Of a stretch of DNA of 64,000 nucleotides, positions 1 to 8,776 are shown piece by piece. How positions within the stretch are numbered: position 1 is the stretch's first letter; every line of letters starts with the position of its first letter. Origin of the DNA: Anaerotignum faecicola (lineage in GTDB: Bacteria; Bacillota; Clostridia; Lachnospirales; Anaerotignaceae); assembly GCF_003865035.1 (NCBI RefSeq), contig NZ_BHVZ01000004.1, forward strand, positions 124,001-188,000. Direction: 5' to 3'. The notes beneath the pieces were generated by a model that saw only the letters and a list, made by a program, of their open reading frames with translations, was not told the origin of the DNA and searched no databases. A program made the position numbers and the translations under genes.

Positions 1-3000
1 CGGCGCATTTGTAAATTCAACAGTAACAACTGCATTATCATCTTTCAGCGTCACTGTTTTCAGCGTATCATCTAAAATATGGTCGCTGTCAGTAGATACC
101 TCTGCCACGGAATACACACCGGGTTTTAAGCCTGCAACAGTAATCGTACCATTTTTCGATGTTGTATAAGTCCCGATTACGGTACCCTCTGTTCCCGTAG
201 CACCGCTTAAATATCTTACCTCAAAACGAATACCGGATAAAGCTGCTCCTGTTTCTGCATCTATCTTTTTAATGATAATGGCAGACTGTGGGCTATTTTC
301 AAAGATAATCTCTTTATCCTCGCCTGCTTTCAGGAATACCTCCATAGATTCTGTTTTTCTCTCATAGCCTGCAGGAGCCTGTTTTTCTATAATACGATAC
401 CAGCCGCTATCTGCCTGCTGCAGTTGGAACTGTCCGTTGCTGTCTGAGGTATATTCACCGACCTTTACTACCTCTCCGCTAAGAGAATCATTTACCGCCT
501 TCAGCACCTCAAACCTTGCATTCTTTAAGGGCTCTTTGGTAATGGAGTCTACTTTATGGACTGTTAATGTTGCTTTTTTCGTATTTTCAAATACAGCTGT
601 AAAATCCTGCCCGACAACAAGATTTACTACACGTTCTTCATTGCCGCTCTCGTAAGCATTCGGTGCTTTTACTTCACAGATTTTATATGCACCGGGTGTC
701 AGACCTTTCAGCAAAATTTTACCGTCAGTATCCGTTGTAAAGGGACTGCCGGATACAAAGCCTTTATCAGGCTCCTGCAATTTTTCTACGGTAAACATTG
801 CACCGGATAATGCAGCACCGGTCTGACTGTCTCGTTTGATAATCGTAAGGTTAGGTGCTCTATGATTCTGAATTGCTACAGTGCCGGGCTTTCCGCTTTC
901 TGCATAAACCTCATACACCTGCTCTAAAGGAAGATAGCCCTTTGCAGGCGTAACTTCCGTTACCTCATACCAGCCTTCTTCTACATCTGACAGCGTAATG
1001 CAGCCGTTCTGATCCGTTACACCCATATATACCTGTCGGGTATTCTTATTTGTGATTTCAAAGTGTACCCCTGCAATGGGTTCTGATGTTTCTGCATCAA
1101 TCTTCTTAATCTCTACAGATGGCTTTTTCTTATTTTTCATTACAACAACTGTTTCCTTGCCCCAGTCAACCTCACCAATCTGCGGTGTGGCATCCAGAAT
1201 ATAATCAAATCTGGCCGCAAGCTCCTTAACCTCATAGCTGCCCTCCGGCAGATCTTCAATCGTTACTTCGCCATTCTTACCTGTTTCTACTGTCTGTTCA
1301 AAGCCCGTAGTATGATTGATGACCTGAAAATAAAAACTGGCTAACGTCTCCTGTGTCTGTGCATCAATCTTGCGGATTGTAAGAGAGCCATACGGCTGAT
1401 TTTCAAAGGTGACTTTCGGATGTACCTCTGCATTGTTTTCCACACGAACGCTCTGAGAATTTTTCCCTACTGCAACAGAATAATGCGGCGGCGCAGATAC
1501 CTCTGTTATTTCATATACCCCCGCAGGAATCCCTGTCAGTTTCAGGACACCATCGGAAATCGTAATGCTTGCACCTTTGCCAAGGACAGGCTCTATTGCA
1601 CCATTCGTTGCCTTTACAGTAATATTGATGTACTCATTGCTCTTCGATACACCACGGATATGGAATACGGCATCTGCAACTTTTTTCTTAGTCTGATAGT
1701 CCAATTTTTCTACGACCAGACTGCCTTTATCAGAGGATACAGGTGTATCGGGATTCTCCGGTGTATCAGGGATTGTGGGGGATGCGTTGTAGGTCATTGC
1801 TGCAGAATCCGTTCCCTGCGGACGGAAGTTATAGATATACCCCTGCCAGTTACCGGACAGACCTACGGGGTTCCCAAGATAGCTGGCGGCTGTATCTAAA
1901 GAACCACCAACGGTTGTACCATACAGTGTATATCGAATCCCTGTGGATTCTGCCAATGTCTTTGGTACTTTTACCGTTACATCCTGCCCCATATCAACTG
2001 CAAACGCTTTCGATGTGTCCCATGCGCCGCTTACATTTGTCTGTGGCATGATTTTTTTACTGCCTGCATAGACCTCAATGGTTCCATTTTCCACCATTGC
2101 CATAATATCGTCCCCAAGGATACGGAATTTCCATTTATCTCTGGCAATGCTGCTGGTAAAATGATAGGTATTTACAACCCAGTCACCTTCCGCAGTTGCT
2201 TCCTCAGAACCACTGACAGGTGCAAGCTGTACAGTTACCGCCGGCGGCGTATACGGGTTTGCAATGCCTTCGTTATAAATCTTTTTTAATGCATTCAATA
2301 CGCGTGTGTTTTTTGCTGTATCCCCACTCTGGATAGACCATTTATCCAGCGAACCGCCAACAATAGCTGTATGAATCGCACCATGCGTTGCATAATACGC
2401 CTCATCTACACTATTACAACCTAACTGTGCAGGCGTTTTATAAGGATAGCCTGCTCTGGCAATCCCAAGGATTTTCTTCTCTGCTGCGCCGATGCTTTCT
2501 AATGGGTCTACCTGATATTTCCCGTCGGCGTGCTGTGCAGTTCCTTTCCATCCCGGATTCTTGCAATATGCTGGATACTCCAAAGCCGCAGGATCATCGG
2601 CAATCCATTTCGCAATATGGATGTTGTCTACAATTTTGCCGTCATAATGCAGGATATTATTCAAAGGCCTGTCTGCTGTAATGGTTACATAACCGCCATT
2701 TGCCTGCAAATAATCATACGGTCCCGAGCCTGTAGCAGAACGTGCCTTTGGTATAGAATCCGTCCCATAGATTTCTGTGTAGTTATCTGCCAGTAAAGGG
2801 ACAGCAGAATATCTGGATTCTACTGAAAATGTCTTTGTATCCGGCAGCACTGCATCTGCTGTTTTCTCATCGGATTTTTTACTGCCGGTATCCTCTTTTT
2901 CTGTTGTATCCTCCTTCTTTTTATCCTCTGTTATACTGCTGCTGATGGTTGTGCTATCGCTCTTGTTCGTGGTATCCCAAAACAGGTCATCATAGCTATT

Positions 3001-3123
3001 ACTACCACTGTTCTGCCCGGGAATAACAAATCCATCTTCCCATGCCGCAAAAGCGGATAACGGTGCAGCGACAGTCATCATAACCGCTAAAAGCAGGGAT
3101 ACCCACCTTTTTGTGTGTTTCAT
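1..3123 (-). CDS. Large thioester/CnaB-repeat surface adhesin, C-terminus beyond the window
   Basis: Cell-surface adhesin; 1041 codons are visible and the frame is open through the left edge. The start at 3123 has the ribosome site AAAGGAG seven bases upstream. Residues 1 to about 24 are a signal peptide ending near AFAA, followed by a Ser/Thr/Asp/Lys-rich linker to about residue 75. Next comes a thioester-type domain with the AYCKNPGW cysteine motif. Where the family usually has a TQxA glutamine motif this protein reads ATHGAIH, so the bond-forming Gln seems to be His. About six SpaA/CnaB prealbumin-like repeats follow from roughly position 1740 leftwards, with recurring KIDAETG-type starts and FENQP/EFTNAP-type ends. 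The sorting signal is not visible. The neighbouring SLH-sortase could anchor it. The call is firm at family level; the ligand is unknown. Confidence 0.9.
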   Translation of the reverse strand, partial: MKHTKRWVSLLLAVMMTVAAPLSAFAAWEDGFVIPGQNSGSNSYDDLFWDTTNKSDSTTISSSITEDKKKEDTTEKEDTGSKKSDEKTADAVLPDTKTFSVESRYSAVPLLADNYTEIYGTDSIPKARSATGSGPYDYLQANGGYVTITADRPLNNILHYDGKIVDNIHIAKWIADDPAALEYPAYCKNPGWKGTAQHADGKYQVDPLESIGAAEKKILGIARAGYPYKTPAQLGCNSVDEAYYATHGAIHTAIVGGSLDKWSIQSGDTAKNTRVLNALKKIYNEGIANPYTPPAVTVQLAPVSGSEEATAEGDWVVNTYHFTSSIARDKWKFRILGDDIMAMVENGTIEVYAGSKKIMPQTNVSGAWDTSKAFAVDMGQDVTVKVPKTLAESTGIRYTLYGTTVGGSLDTAASYLGNPVGLSGNWQGYIYNFRPQGTDSAAMTYNASPTIPDTPENPDTPVSSDKGSLVVEKLDYQTKKKVADAVFHIRGVSKSNEYINITVKATNGAIEPVLGKGASITISDGVLKLTGIPAGVYEITEVSAPPHYSVAVGKNSQSVRVENNAEVHPKVTFENQPYGSLTIRKIDAQTQETLASFYFQVINHTTGFEQTVETGKNGEVTIEDLPEGSYEVKELAARFDYILDATPQIGEVDWGKETVVVMKNKKKPSVEIKKIDAETSEPIAGVHFEITNKNTRQVYMGVTDQNGCITLSDVEEGWYEVTEVTPAKGYLPLEQVYEVYAESGKPGTVAIQNHRAPNLTIIKRDSQTGAALSGAMFTVEKLQEPDKGFVSGSPFTTDTDGKILLKGLTPGAYKICEVKAPNAYESGNEERVVNLVVGQDFTAVFENTKKATLTVHKVDSITKEPLKNARFEVLKAVNDSLSGEVVKVGEYTSDSNGQFQLQQADSGWYRIIEKQAPAGYERKTESMEVFLKAGEDKEIIFENSPQSAIIIKKIDAETGAALSGIRFEVRYLSGATGTEGTVIGTYTTSKNGTITVAGLKPGVYSVAEVSTDSDHILDDTLKTVTLKDDNAVVTVEFTNAP

Positions 3124-3154
3124 AAAACCACTCCTTTGATTGAATTGTATATAT

Positions 3155-3183
3155 AAAAAAGAGCCCTGATTAAATCAGAGCTC
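3155..3183 (-). terminator. Hairpin plus T-run between the regulator and the adhesin
   Basis: On the minus strand a 9-bp stem with one mismatch (GAGCTCTGA with TCAGGGCTC) is followed by TTTTTT. It lies downstream of the XRE regulator and ends about 30 bases before the adhesin start codon. There is almost no room for a separate adhesin promoter after it. It may therefore act as a read-through attenuator in the adhesin leader, or as a plain terminator if a weak promoter overlaps it. Confidence 0.7.
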
Positions 3184-3239
3184 CTTTGCGTTTATAGTAT
3201 TTATTTTTTCGCTGATTGGATAAACCTTACTGTTTTATT

Positions 3240-3562
3240 CTATTTCAGATTTTTCTTTGGCGCGCGTTGTTTTGTTTTTAGCCCCAAATCCTGAAGCTTT
3301 CTTCCCAACGCATCATCCTTTGCTACTAACAGTAAATCTTCATCCATATTATTTAGCGCATGTAGGACTGCAGCGTACATACCGATAGATACAGACGGAG
3401 TTCCTCTCTCGATTGCCCATAATGTAGCACGGCTTATCCCAGCTCTTTCCGCAACTAATTCCATCGATAGCTTACGTCTTAATCTGGCATACTTGATCTG
3501 TTCTCCCATTTGTTCTAATATTTTCTGCGTTTTCGGTAAAAGAACCGCACTTTTTTTGCCAT
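3240..3562 (-). CDS. HipB-like XRE regulator with a frameshift in an A7 tract
   Basis: Small DNA-binding protein with one helix-turn-helix (MELVAERAGISRATLWAIERG) and a basic tail. An uninterrupted frame starts only at 3509 and has no good ribosome site. The strong site GAGGTGG lies before ATG 3562, but from there the frame runs through seven A residues (3551-3557 on the plus strand) and stops after about 15 codons. With eight A residues it would read MAKKSAVLLPKTQKILEQ and join the helix-turn-helix frame, which is the usual start of this family. This is either a sequencing error in a homopolymer, a real mutation, or a phase-variable switch. It sits between the surface-protein genes and may regulate the adhesin. 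Confidence 0.75.
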
Positions 3563-3578
3563 AAAAACCACCTCTTAA

Positions 3579-3615
3579 TGTTTAATATTATAAACAATAA
3601 TGGTGTTATTGTCTA
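3579..3615 (-). promoter_or_regulatory. Promoter with palindromic operator of the XRE regulator
   Basis: On the minus strand TAGACA, a 17-base spacer and TATAAT form a near-consensus sigma-A promoter. The -10 box sits inside the palindrome TGTTTA-N6-TAAACA. A second inverted repeat, ACAATAA-N5-TTATTGT, fills the spacer. Two dyads on the core promoter fit autoregulation by the XRE protein encoded just downstream. Confidence 0.75.
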
Positions 3616-3648
3616 TTTTATCAAATATTATTATTAAGTTGTGGGTCC

Positions 3649-4899
3649 TTATTTTACATACGCAAACATCTGATAGGTTGCTTTTTCCCCTACTGCGAAG
3701 CCTGCAACCTCATACATCGGATTCAAATAATTCTTTCGATGTGCCTCAGAATCTGTCAGACGGTTATGTGCCTTTGCAGCATAAGGCGCATACAGGACTG
3801 CATTTTCTCCCACATAATAATCCGTCAGACCAAAGGCTCTTGCCATCGCAGTGCATCTGCCGTAAAACCTTGAAACATGTCCATCCGCTATGGTTTTACC
3901 GTCATACTGTATCTGCTTGGTAAAGGTATCCAATCCATAGATGGATTTTTCAAGCATTTTCACCTCACACAGAGCATTTAAATCGGCATCATATTTCAGC
4001 TCGCTTACACCGGCTTTCCGGCGTGCATCATTCACCAAATCCAAAAGCTTTTCTTCCTCATCCCAATAATAGGAGTGATACTTGCCATACAGGTTATCAC
4101 TGATAAGGTTTCGGTCAAACTGTGATTTTTCCATGACCTTGTACAGCATTGCTGCAAGCTCTGCTTTTGTCACAGTACCCTCAGGGCGAATCGTACCATC
4201 CGCATAACATGAAATTATATTTTCACCCGTCAGCCGCTTCATTGCATCCTTACACAAAGCAGATTGAAAGCGTATTTCATCCGCAAATTGCTGTTCTGAC
4301 ACCCTTTCTTTCTCCTGCATCGGCAGCATGGAAACCAGAAAAGACGCGATATATTGTCGTTGCACCTGATCCTGCAGGCAAAAGCCAGAATACCCAAGCA
4401 TGGTATAATTTGCCTCTGAAGGATTCCCCCATACACCGGCTTCGCCGCAAATAAGTGCCGCCTGTGCGTTAGGATATGCTGTATTCCAAAGAGCAGCGTC
4501 ACGGAACACCTTATGCGAAACAGTACCGCCGTTAAACTCTACAGGCTTTAAGCCTAATCTTGCAACTACCGCAGCAAAGTCAGCATAAGTAATCGGTTCA
4601 TTGGGATGAAATGCCACTGCACTCCCATCCATACAGCCGGTCTGCAAAAAATAGGTTAGGTATTTTTCCGCCCAATGCCCTTTTACATCCGCAGGAATCC
4701 CGATATACGCATATTTTTGCAATGCAGCGTACTTTGATGCAGACGGTCTTGGTACAATGATGTCACTTTTGGCATAGGGTGCTGCGATATGGTTCCCTGC
4801 CGATACATCTCCAAATGCGGCAACAGGTGCCGCAAATGCAGAAATATGTATGCTGAAAATCATTGCCGCCAAAGTGCCGAAAAATACTTTCTTTTTCAT
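3649..4899 (-). CDS. Secreted SLH and CAP/SCP-domain protein
   Basis: Exported 416-residue protein. Residues 1-23 are a signal peptide. Residues about 65-255 hold divergent S-layer-homology repeats (GHWAEKYLTYF, DGTIRPEGTVTKAELAAMLYKVME), which usually bind secondary cell-wall polymers. Residues about 280-416 form a CAP/SCP-like domain (LLDLVNDARRKAGVSELKYDADLNAL, VGENAV, DSEAHRKNYLNPMYEVAGFAV). The ribosome site GGGGGAG precedes ATG 4899. It is the last member of the surface block that follows the SLH-sortase. CAP-domain function in bacteria is poorly defined; a surface-interaction role is inference. Confidence 0.85.
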   Translation of the reverse strand: MKKKVFFGTLAAMIFSIHISAFAAPVAAFGDVSAGNHIAAPYAKSDIIVPRPSASKYAALQKYAYIGIPADVKGHWAEKYLTYFLQTGCMDGSAVAFHPNEPITYADFAAVVARLGLKPVEFNGGTVSHKVFRDAALWNTAYPNAQAALICGEAGVWGNPSEANYTMLGYSGFCLQDQVQRQYIASFLVSMLPMQEKERVSEQQFADEIRFQSALCKDAMKRLTGENIISCYADGTIRPEGTVTKAELAAMLYKVMEKSQFDRNLISDNLYGKYHSYYWDEEEKLLDLVNDARRKAGVSELKYDADLNALCEVKMLEKSIYGLDTFTKQIQYDGKTIADGHVSRFYGRCTAMARAFGLTDYYVGENAVLYAPYAAKAHNRLTDSEAHRKNYLNPMYEVAGFAVGEKATYQMFAYVK

Positions 4900-5006
4900 G
4901 TATACTCCCCCTTTTCAAAAATGAATGATACTTTAATAAACGATTCTCATTCCGGAAAAGCAACAAAATTTCAGAATTTTTTCAAAAAAAGACTAAAAAA
5001 ATAAAT

Positions 5007-6068
5007 TTACTGCTGCTGCACCGCCTGCACCAGCAGTCGTTTGGTCGGCTCATTTTCGATACAGGTTACCATTGTCAGCTTATTCCTTTCATCACTCGTT
5101 GTAATATCCGTCCAATCTGTTTCATTGATTGCCTTTATGACAGATACCGTATAGGTTCTGGTGCCAAAGCGTGTTTCATAAATGACCTTATCCCCTTTTT
5201 TGATATTTTTCAGGTTTCTGAAATCATATTTATAATCCCTGTTATGGGCGCAGAAAGCAACATTTCCATCCCATAAGGCGGATTCTGCAAAATGCCCGAT
5301 TGCTGTTTTGATTGTCGCAAGGTCTGCTCCGTCCTTTACCGGGTATTTTTTAATCCCAATTCGCTCAATCGTCAGATACCCCAGAATATCATGTGGCAAC
5401 TGAACCGCAGTTGTTCCTGTTGTTCCTGTGCTTTTCACTGCCTGTGATAAGCCTGTCAGCTGAAACTGATAGCTTTCCAGTACCTTATATAGCATTTTAA
5501 CCATTTCACTTCTGGTGACCGGGGTATTCCCTGCAATCCGGTTTCCGCTATAGGTATCAATCACGCCTGCTGCATACAGATTTCTGACTGCACCGTTCAC
5601 CCAGGAAGGGATGCTATCCCTATCCCCATAAGGCAACTGTACTGTGTTCTGTTTTTCACTTTTCACCAATTTCGATACCATGGAAATAGCCTCAAAGCGT
5701 GTGATTGTTTTCTGCGGTCGAAAGGTATGATCCTCATAACCACTAACCAATCCGCTTTTTACCGCAGTATCCACTGAATCATAAAACCAATCAGTCTTTG
5801 CTATATCCCGAAAGTCCGCCTGCTTTCCATTGATGGCAGGCAGATTAAGCTTTCCGAATAATACAGTTGCCTCTGCTCTGGTAAGTGTAGCATCCGGCCG
5901 AAAGGTGCCATCGGGATAGCCACTGACCAATCCAAGGTCACTATAGCCAACTACATATTTTTCATCCGAATGCCCTGTAATATCCGAATAAGCCGCAGCA
6001 GATGCAATATTAGGCAGTAATACGGCACACAGAATCAAGCCAATAGAAATTTTCTTATACATCCGCAT
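5007..6068 (-). CDS. SLH-repeat protein fused to a sortase domain
   Basis: Exported protein of about 353 residues beginning MRMYKKISIG with a signal peptide. Three SLH repeats cover residues about 25-205 (GLVSGYPDGTFRPDATLTRAEA, GLVSGYEDHTFRPQKTITRFEA, NRIAGNTPVTRSEMVKMLYK). The C-terminal 120 residues are a sortase, probably of class D type: the catalytic His is in VAFCAHNR, Cys in LTMVTC, and Arg in TKRLLVQA. Sortases cleave sorting motifs and join proteins to an acceptor. Here the enzyme would be held to the wall by SLH repeats rather than a membrane anchor. I chose the start at 6068 because it fits the signal peptide; it overlaps the upstream gene by 14 bases, implying coupled translation. 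It is the obvious candidate to process the adhesin in the same block. Confidence 0.85.
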   Translation of the reverse strand: MRMYKKISIGLILCAVLLPNIASAAAYSDITGHSDEKYVVGYSDLGLVSGYPDGTFRPDATLTRAEATVLFGKLNLPAINGKQADFRDIAKTDWFYDSVDTAVKSGLVSGYEDHTFRPQKTITRFEAISMVSKLVKSEKQNTVQLPYGDRDSIPSWVNGAVRNLYAAGVIDTYSGNRIAGNTPVTRSEMVKMLYKVLESYQFQLTGLSQAVKSTGTTGTTAVQLPHDILGYLTIERIGIKKYPVKDGADLATIKTAIGHFAESALWDGNVAFCAHNRDYKYDFRNLKNIKKGDKVIYETRFGTRTYTVSVIKAINETDWTDITTSDERNKLTMVTCIENEPTKRLLVQAVQQQ

Positions 6069-6948
6069 CCTTCGTTTCCTCCTGTTCCGATTCTTCTGTT
6101 TCTTCCTCCAAACTGTTTCGTTTATCGCGAAGGAACAGATAGATACCCGTTCCAATCGCCGCCAATGCAAGTCCAATACCGCCAATGATGAAGCCTAACG
6201 GCAGTTTCTCCTCCTGCTGTGGCATCGACTCTTCTCCGAGGTAGGTAATGGTATATGCTGTCTGCTCGGAAATTTCCTTCTTTGCAGTACCCTTATAAAG
6301 TACAGATGCGCGATAACCGGATGGGATTTTCACAGAATAGGTTCCTGTATAATAGCCTACTGCGGCATAGGTATTCCCTACCGCGGTATCGCCACTGGCA
6401 AGGTTATTATCCCCAATCCATTTCACATCCATCAGAGTCAGATATACACCGCCCTCCCAGATGCTTTTTGGAATCTGGCTGAAATCCATGGAAGACAGGT
6501 TATAGTAGGCTCTGCTGCCATGCTTCGTCTGGTTCTTTGTGGTGTAGCCGGAAACCGTATAGTTGATACTTCCTTTCTCTGCCTTCAATGTAGCCTGATA
6601 GCCTTCCTCATCGGTATATTGCTTGGTTGCACCCAGCTTTTTCAATACAACCACATCATTCCGGGATGCTACCGTTGTTTCTTCTGTCTGTTTCACATCC
6701 TTCGTTAAGACCTCTACCACTGGCTTACTGGAAATATCAATCTGATGATATACCAGCCCGTTCAATTCAAAGGTTGTATCCATGGTATCAAAAATTTCTT
6801 CCGTATTATTGATGACGTACGTTTTCTTAATATAGGAATTCCCGTTTTTTTCATAGGCTTCCTCTAACGGCTTTGGTGCGGCAAATGCCATTGTGTTACA
6901 GCATAATACGCCTATCACAGCCATTGCTGCTATTCGATAACCTTTCAC
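6055..6948 (-). CDS. Exported protein with C-terminal membrane anchor, ICE surface block
   Basis: About 297 residues. I chose GTG 6948 as start because it has AAGGAGG ten bases upstream and gives a signal peptide (VKGYRIAAMAVIGVLCCNTMAFAAP). An extracytoplasmic domain of mainly beta-type sequence follows. Near the end is a membrane span (LGFIIGGIGLALAAIGTGIYLFL), then a short acidic cytoplasmic tail rich in E and D. I do not recognise the domain. The topology resembles surface-displayed proteins carried by clostridial conjugative elements. It lies between a small membrane protein and the SLH-sortase with tight spacing on both sides, so it belongs to the same operon. Confidence 0.75.
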   Translation of the reverse strand: MKGYRIAAMAVIGVLCCNTMAFAAPKPLEEAYEKNGNSYIKKTYVINNTEEIFDTMDTTFELNGLVYHQIDISSKPVVEVLTKDVKQTEETTVASRNDVVVLKKLGATKQYTDEEGYQATLKAEKGSINYTVSGYTTKNQTKHGSRAYYNLSSMDFSQIPKSIWEGGVYLTLMDVKWIGDNNLASGDTAVGNTYAAVGYYTGTYSVKIPSGYRASVLYKGTAKKEISEQTAYTITYLGEESMPQQEEKLPLGFIIGGIGLALAAIGTGIYLFLRDKRNSLEEETEESEQEETKDADV

Positions 6949-6952
6949 ATCC

Positions 6953-7387
6953 TCAATCCTCCTTTTCAAATATCCGATACAGATAAAAAACAAGCCACTC
7001 GCAGAACAGAAAGAATAATACACTGCTGATGCCACAGGCCATTACTACGGAACCGGTAAACCAGAGTACATCAAAATATTGTCCGCAAATATAAAAAAGC
7101 AGCAGCAAACCGATGAAAATAAAAAAATCAGCAAAAAGCATGACAGCTGTCTGCTGCAGCTTTGGTGCATACCGTCTTTTCTGCTGATCGGATTGATACT
7201 GCTCTGTTATGATTTCTTTTGTGATGTCATATTCCGGTCTGATAGCCATTGCCTTTTGCAGCTTATCGCACATCGTGGGGAATAAAATGCTCGCCTCCTG
7301 ATCCATCAGTATCTCCTCTGTTGCTATTGCTGCTCCCCAAGCCTTCCATTTTTTCTGTTTCCTAAGAAATCTCTTTTTTGCCGTCAT
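6953..7387 (-). CDS. Small two-span membrane protein
   Basis: 144 residues with a basic N-terminus (MTAKKRFLRKQKKWK) and two hydrophobic spans at about 80-105 and 110-138. No catalytic motif is visible and I do not recognise a family. Its ATG overlaps the stop of the upstream ATPase gene in an ATGA arrangement, so it is translationally coupled to it. Together with the ATPase and the SAF-domain protein it may form a small secretion or pilus-assembly set, by analogy with Tad membrane proteins; that is inference. Confidence 0.7.
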   Translation of the reverse strand: MTAKKRFLRKQKKWKAWGAAIATEEILMDQEASILFPTMCDKLQKAMAIRPEYDITKEIITEQYQSDQQKRRYAPKLQQTAVMLFADFFIFIGLLLLFYICGQYFDVLWFTGSVVMACGISSVLFFLFCEWLVFYLYRIFEKED

Positions 7388-8100
7388 TTTTCCATTCTCC
7401 CTTCCAGTAAATCATCCAAGGTGTGCTCCACTGTTTCACGATATCGTGTATGGCAACATGTAAGGATGGAGAATAAATCCCCTTCCATAACATAACGCTC
7501 AATCTCTCTGCCAAAGGGCAGGATTCCATCAAAGCCGCCAATGGTTACATCCATTTCCTCATGCAGGGAATATGGTTTACTAAGTCCTTCCAACAGCAGA
7601 CAATGCGCCAACCGTCGGATTTTGTCCTGATACTGCTTGAAATAAAGCAGTCCCTTTACATCCGCAGTTAACAAACACGCCGTAACCTCCGCTTTTGCTG
7701 TCATTACAGTCTGAAAAGCATCCGTCCAGTCAGAGGTTCCATCCCAGATTACCACCTCAGCCATACCATCCAAAACGGTATATAGCTGCTGTATCTGCGC
7801 TGTGGTTCCTTCCTGTCTTTTCCGTTCATGTATCTGAAATCCCATTACACCGATATTCGGAAATTCGCGCAGGATTTTGATTGCATCCGCGGTACGCTGC
7901 GATGTAATCTCTCCTGCATAAAGCGTTCCCAGTCCGTCTGCATCCGTATTTCCGCAAAAAAATGACAGCATCGAAATTCTGCTGTCTCCGCTAATCAGTA
8001 ATGTCTGCCTGTTTCGTTTGCCTGCTGCACTTGCCAAAGCTGCGCTGAATACACTTTTTCCACTGCCCGGACTGCCAATAATCAGGATATGCTTTGCCAT
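7384..8100 (-). CDS. P-loop ATPase, ParA/CpaE-like or Tad-related
   Basis: 238 residues with an N-terminal Walker A motif (IIGSPGSGKSVFSAALA), followed by a LLISGDS strand typical of P-loop NTPases of the MinD/ParA/CpaE type. The partner upstream has a CpaB-like SAF domain. In Tad pilus systems CpaB and a CpaE-type ATPase occur together, which supports a role in localising or assembling an envelope complex. No Tad secretion ATPase (CpaF) or secretin is visible. The start ATG 8100 follows GGGGGTG. The exact function is not known. Confidence 0.7.
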   Translation of the reverse strand: MAKHILIIGSPGSGKSVFSAALASAAGKRNRQTLLISGDSRISMLSFFCGNTDADGLGTLYAGEITSQRTADAIKILREFPNIGVMGFQIHERKRQEGTTAQIQQLYTVLDGMAEVVIWDGTSDWTDAFQTVMTAKAEVTACLLTADVKGLLYFKQYQDKIRRLAHCLLLEGLSKPYSLHEEMDVTIGGFDGILPFGREIERYVMEGDLFSILTCCHTRYRETVEHTLDDLLEGRMEK

Positions 8101-8115
8101 AGATTCACCCCCTGC

Positions 8116-8766
8116 TCAAAAAAATGATTTCTGCTCTGCCAATAGCTTTTCCGCCAGTTCTTCATTGCTCCGCACAATAACCGATGCATAGAATACTGTT
8201 TTCTTCTGCCGTTTTATATACTGCTGCTGTTTTTCGTTCAATGCTACTGTTACTACTACGGTATCTTCCGCTTTTTTCGGCGGCACAACAGACAGGGTTC
8301 GGACGAATTGCAGCTCCGGAATGTCCTTCCATTTCTTATCAAACAGATTTATCTTTATCACATCGCCCGTTTCGGGGACTGGGTATTCACTGCCTTCAAT
8401 CATTCTAAGTTTCAGCAGTTGTGCGGCATTTCCCTTTGGCAGAATATCCTTCGGCAGATCGCCTTCTAACGGAAGCTGTGACAGCTTGGATAAAAAGAGA
8501 ATATCCTCCGCAACCAGATCCACCGCCGCATATCTGCCGATTACATCCTCTTCTGCCAGCGCAACTCCTTCCGATAGATGCAATGCGCCGACCGTAATCG
8601 GTTCTATGTCCTTATCTGTCAGCTGTTCGCCCTTTTCCATGGTATGCAGCACACGGATTGCCTGCTGTTTCGGATAAAGCCGATGGGTAAATAACGGGAC
8701 TGCAAGAAAAAGCAAAACGACTGCAAGGAGAAAGCAGCTTATGGCATAGTATAGTCTGCTTTTCAT
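8116..8766 (-). CDS. SAF-domain membrane protein, CpaB/RcpC-like
   Basis: About 216 residues. An N-terminal membrane span (LYYAISCFLLAVVLLFLAVPLF) is followed by an SAF-like domain: RVLHTMEKGEQLTDKDIEPITVG, then IGRYAAVDLVAEDILFLSKL. This is the pattern of CpaB/RcpC in Tad pilus systems, where the domain may contact cell-wall glycans. ATG 8766 is preferred over an ATG three codons upstream because GAGGTG lies at proper distance. It is followed after 15 bases by the P-loop ATPase. Confidence 0.75.
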   Translation of the reverse strand: MKSRLYYAISCFLLAVVLLFLAVPLFTHRLYPKQQAIRVLHTMEKGEQLTDKDIEPITVGALHLSEGVALAEEDVIGRYAAVDLVAEDILFLSKLSQLPLEGDLPKDILPKGNAAQLLKLRMIEGSEYPVPETGDVIKINLFDKKWKDIPELQFVRTLSVVPPKKAEDTVVVTVALNEKQQQYIKRQKKTVFYASVIVRSNEELAEKLLAEQKSFF

Positions 8767-8776
8767 ACGGTACACC

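Noticed and set aside
437..2796. Plus-strand open frames opposite the adhesin
   Set aside because: They are antisense to a clear CnaB-repeat coding frame and lack ribosome sites and recognisable domains.
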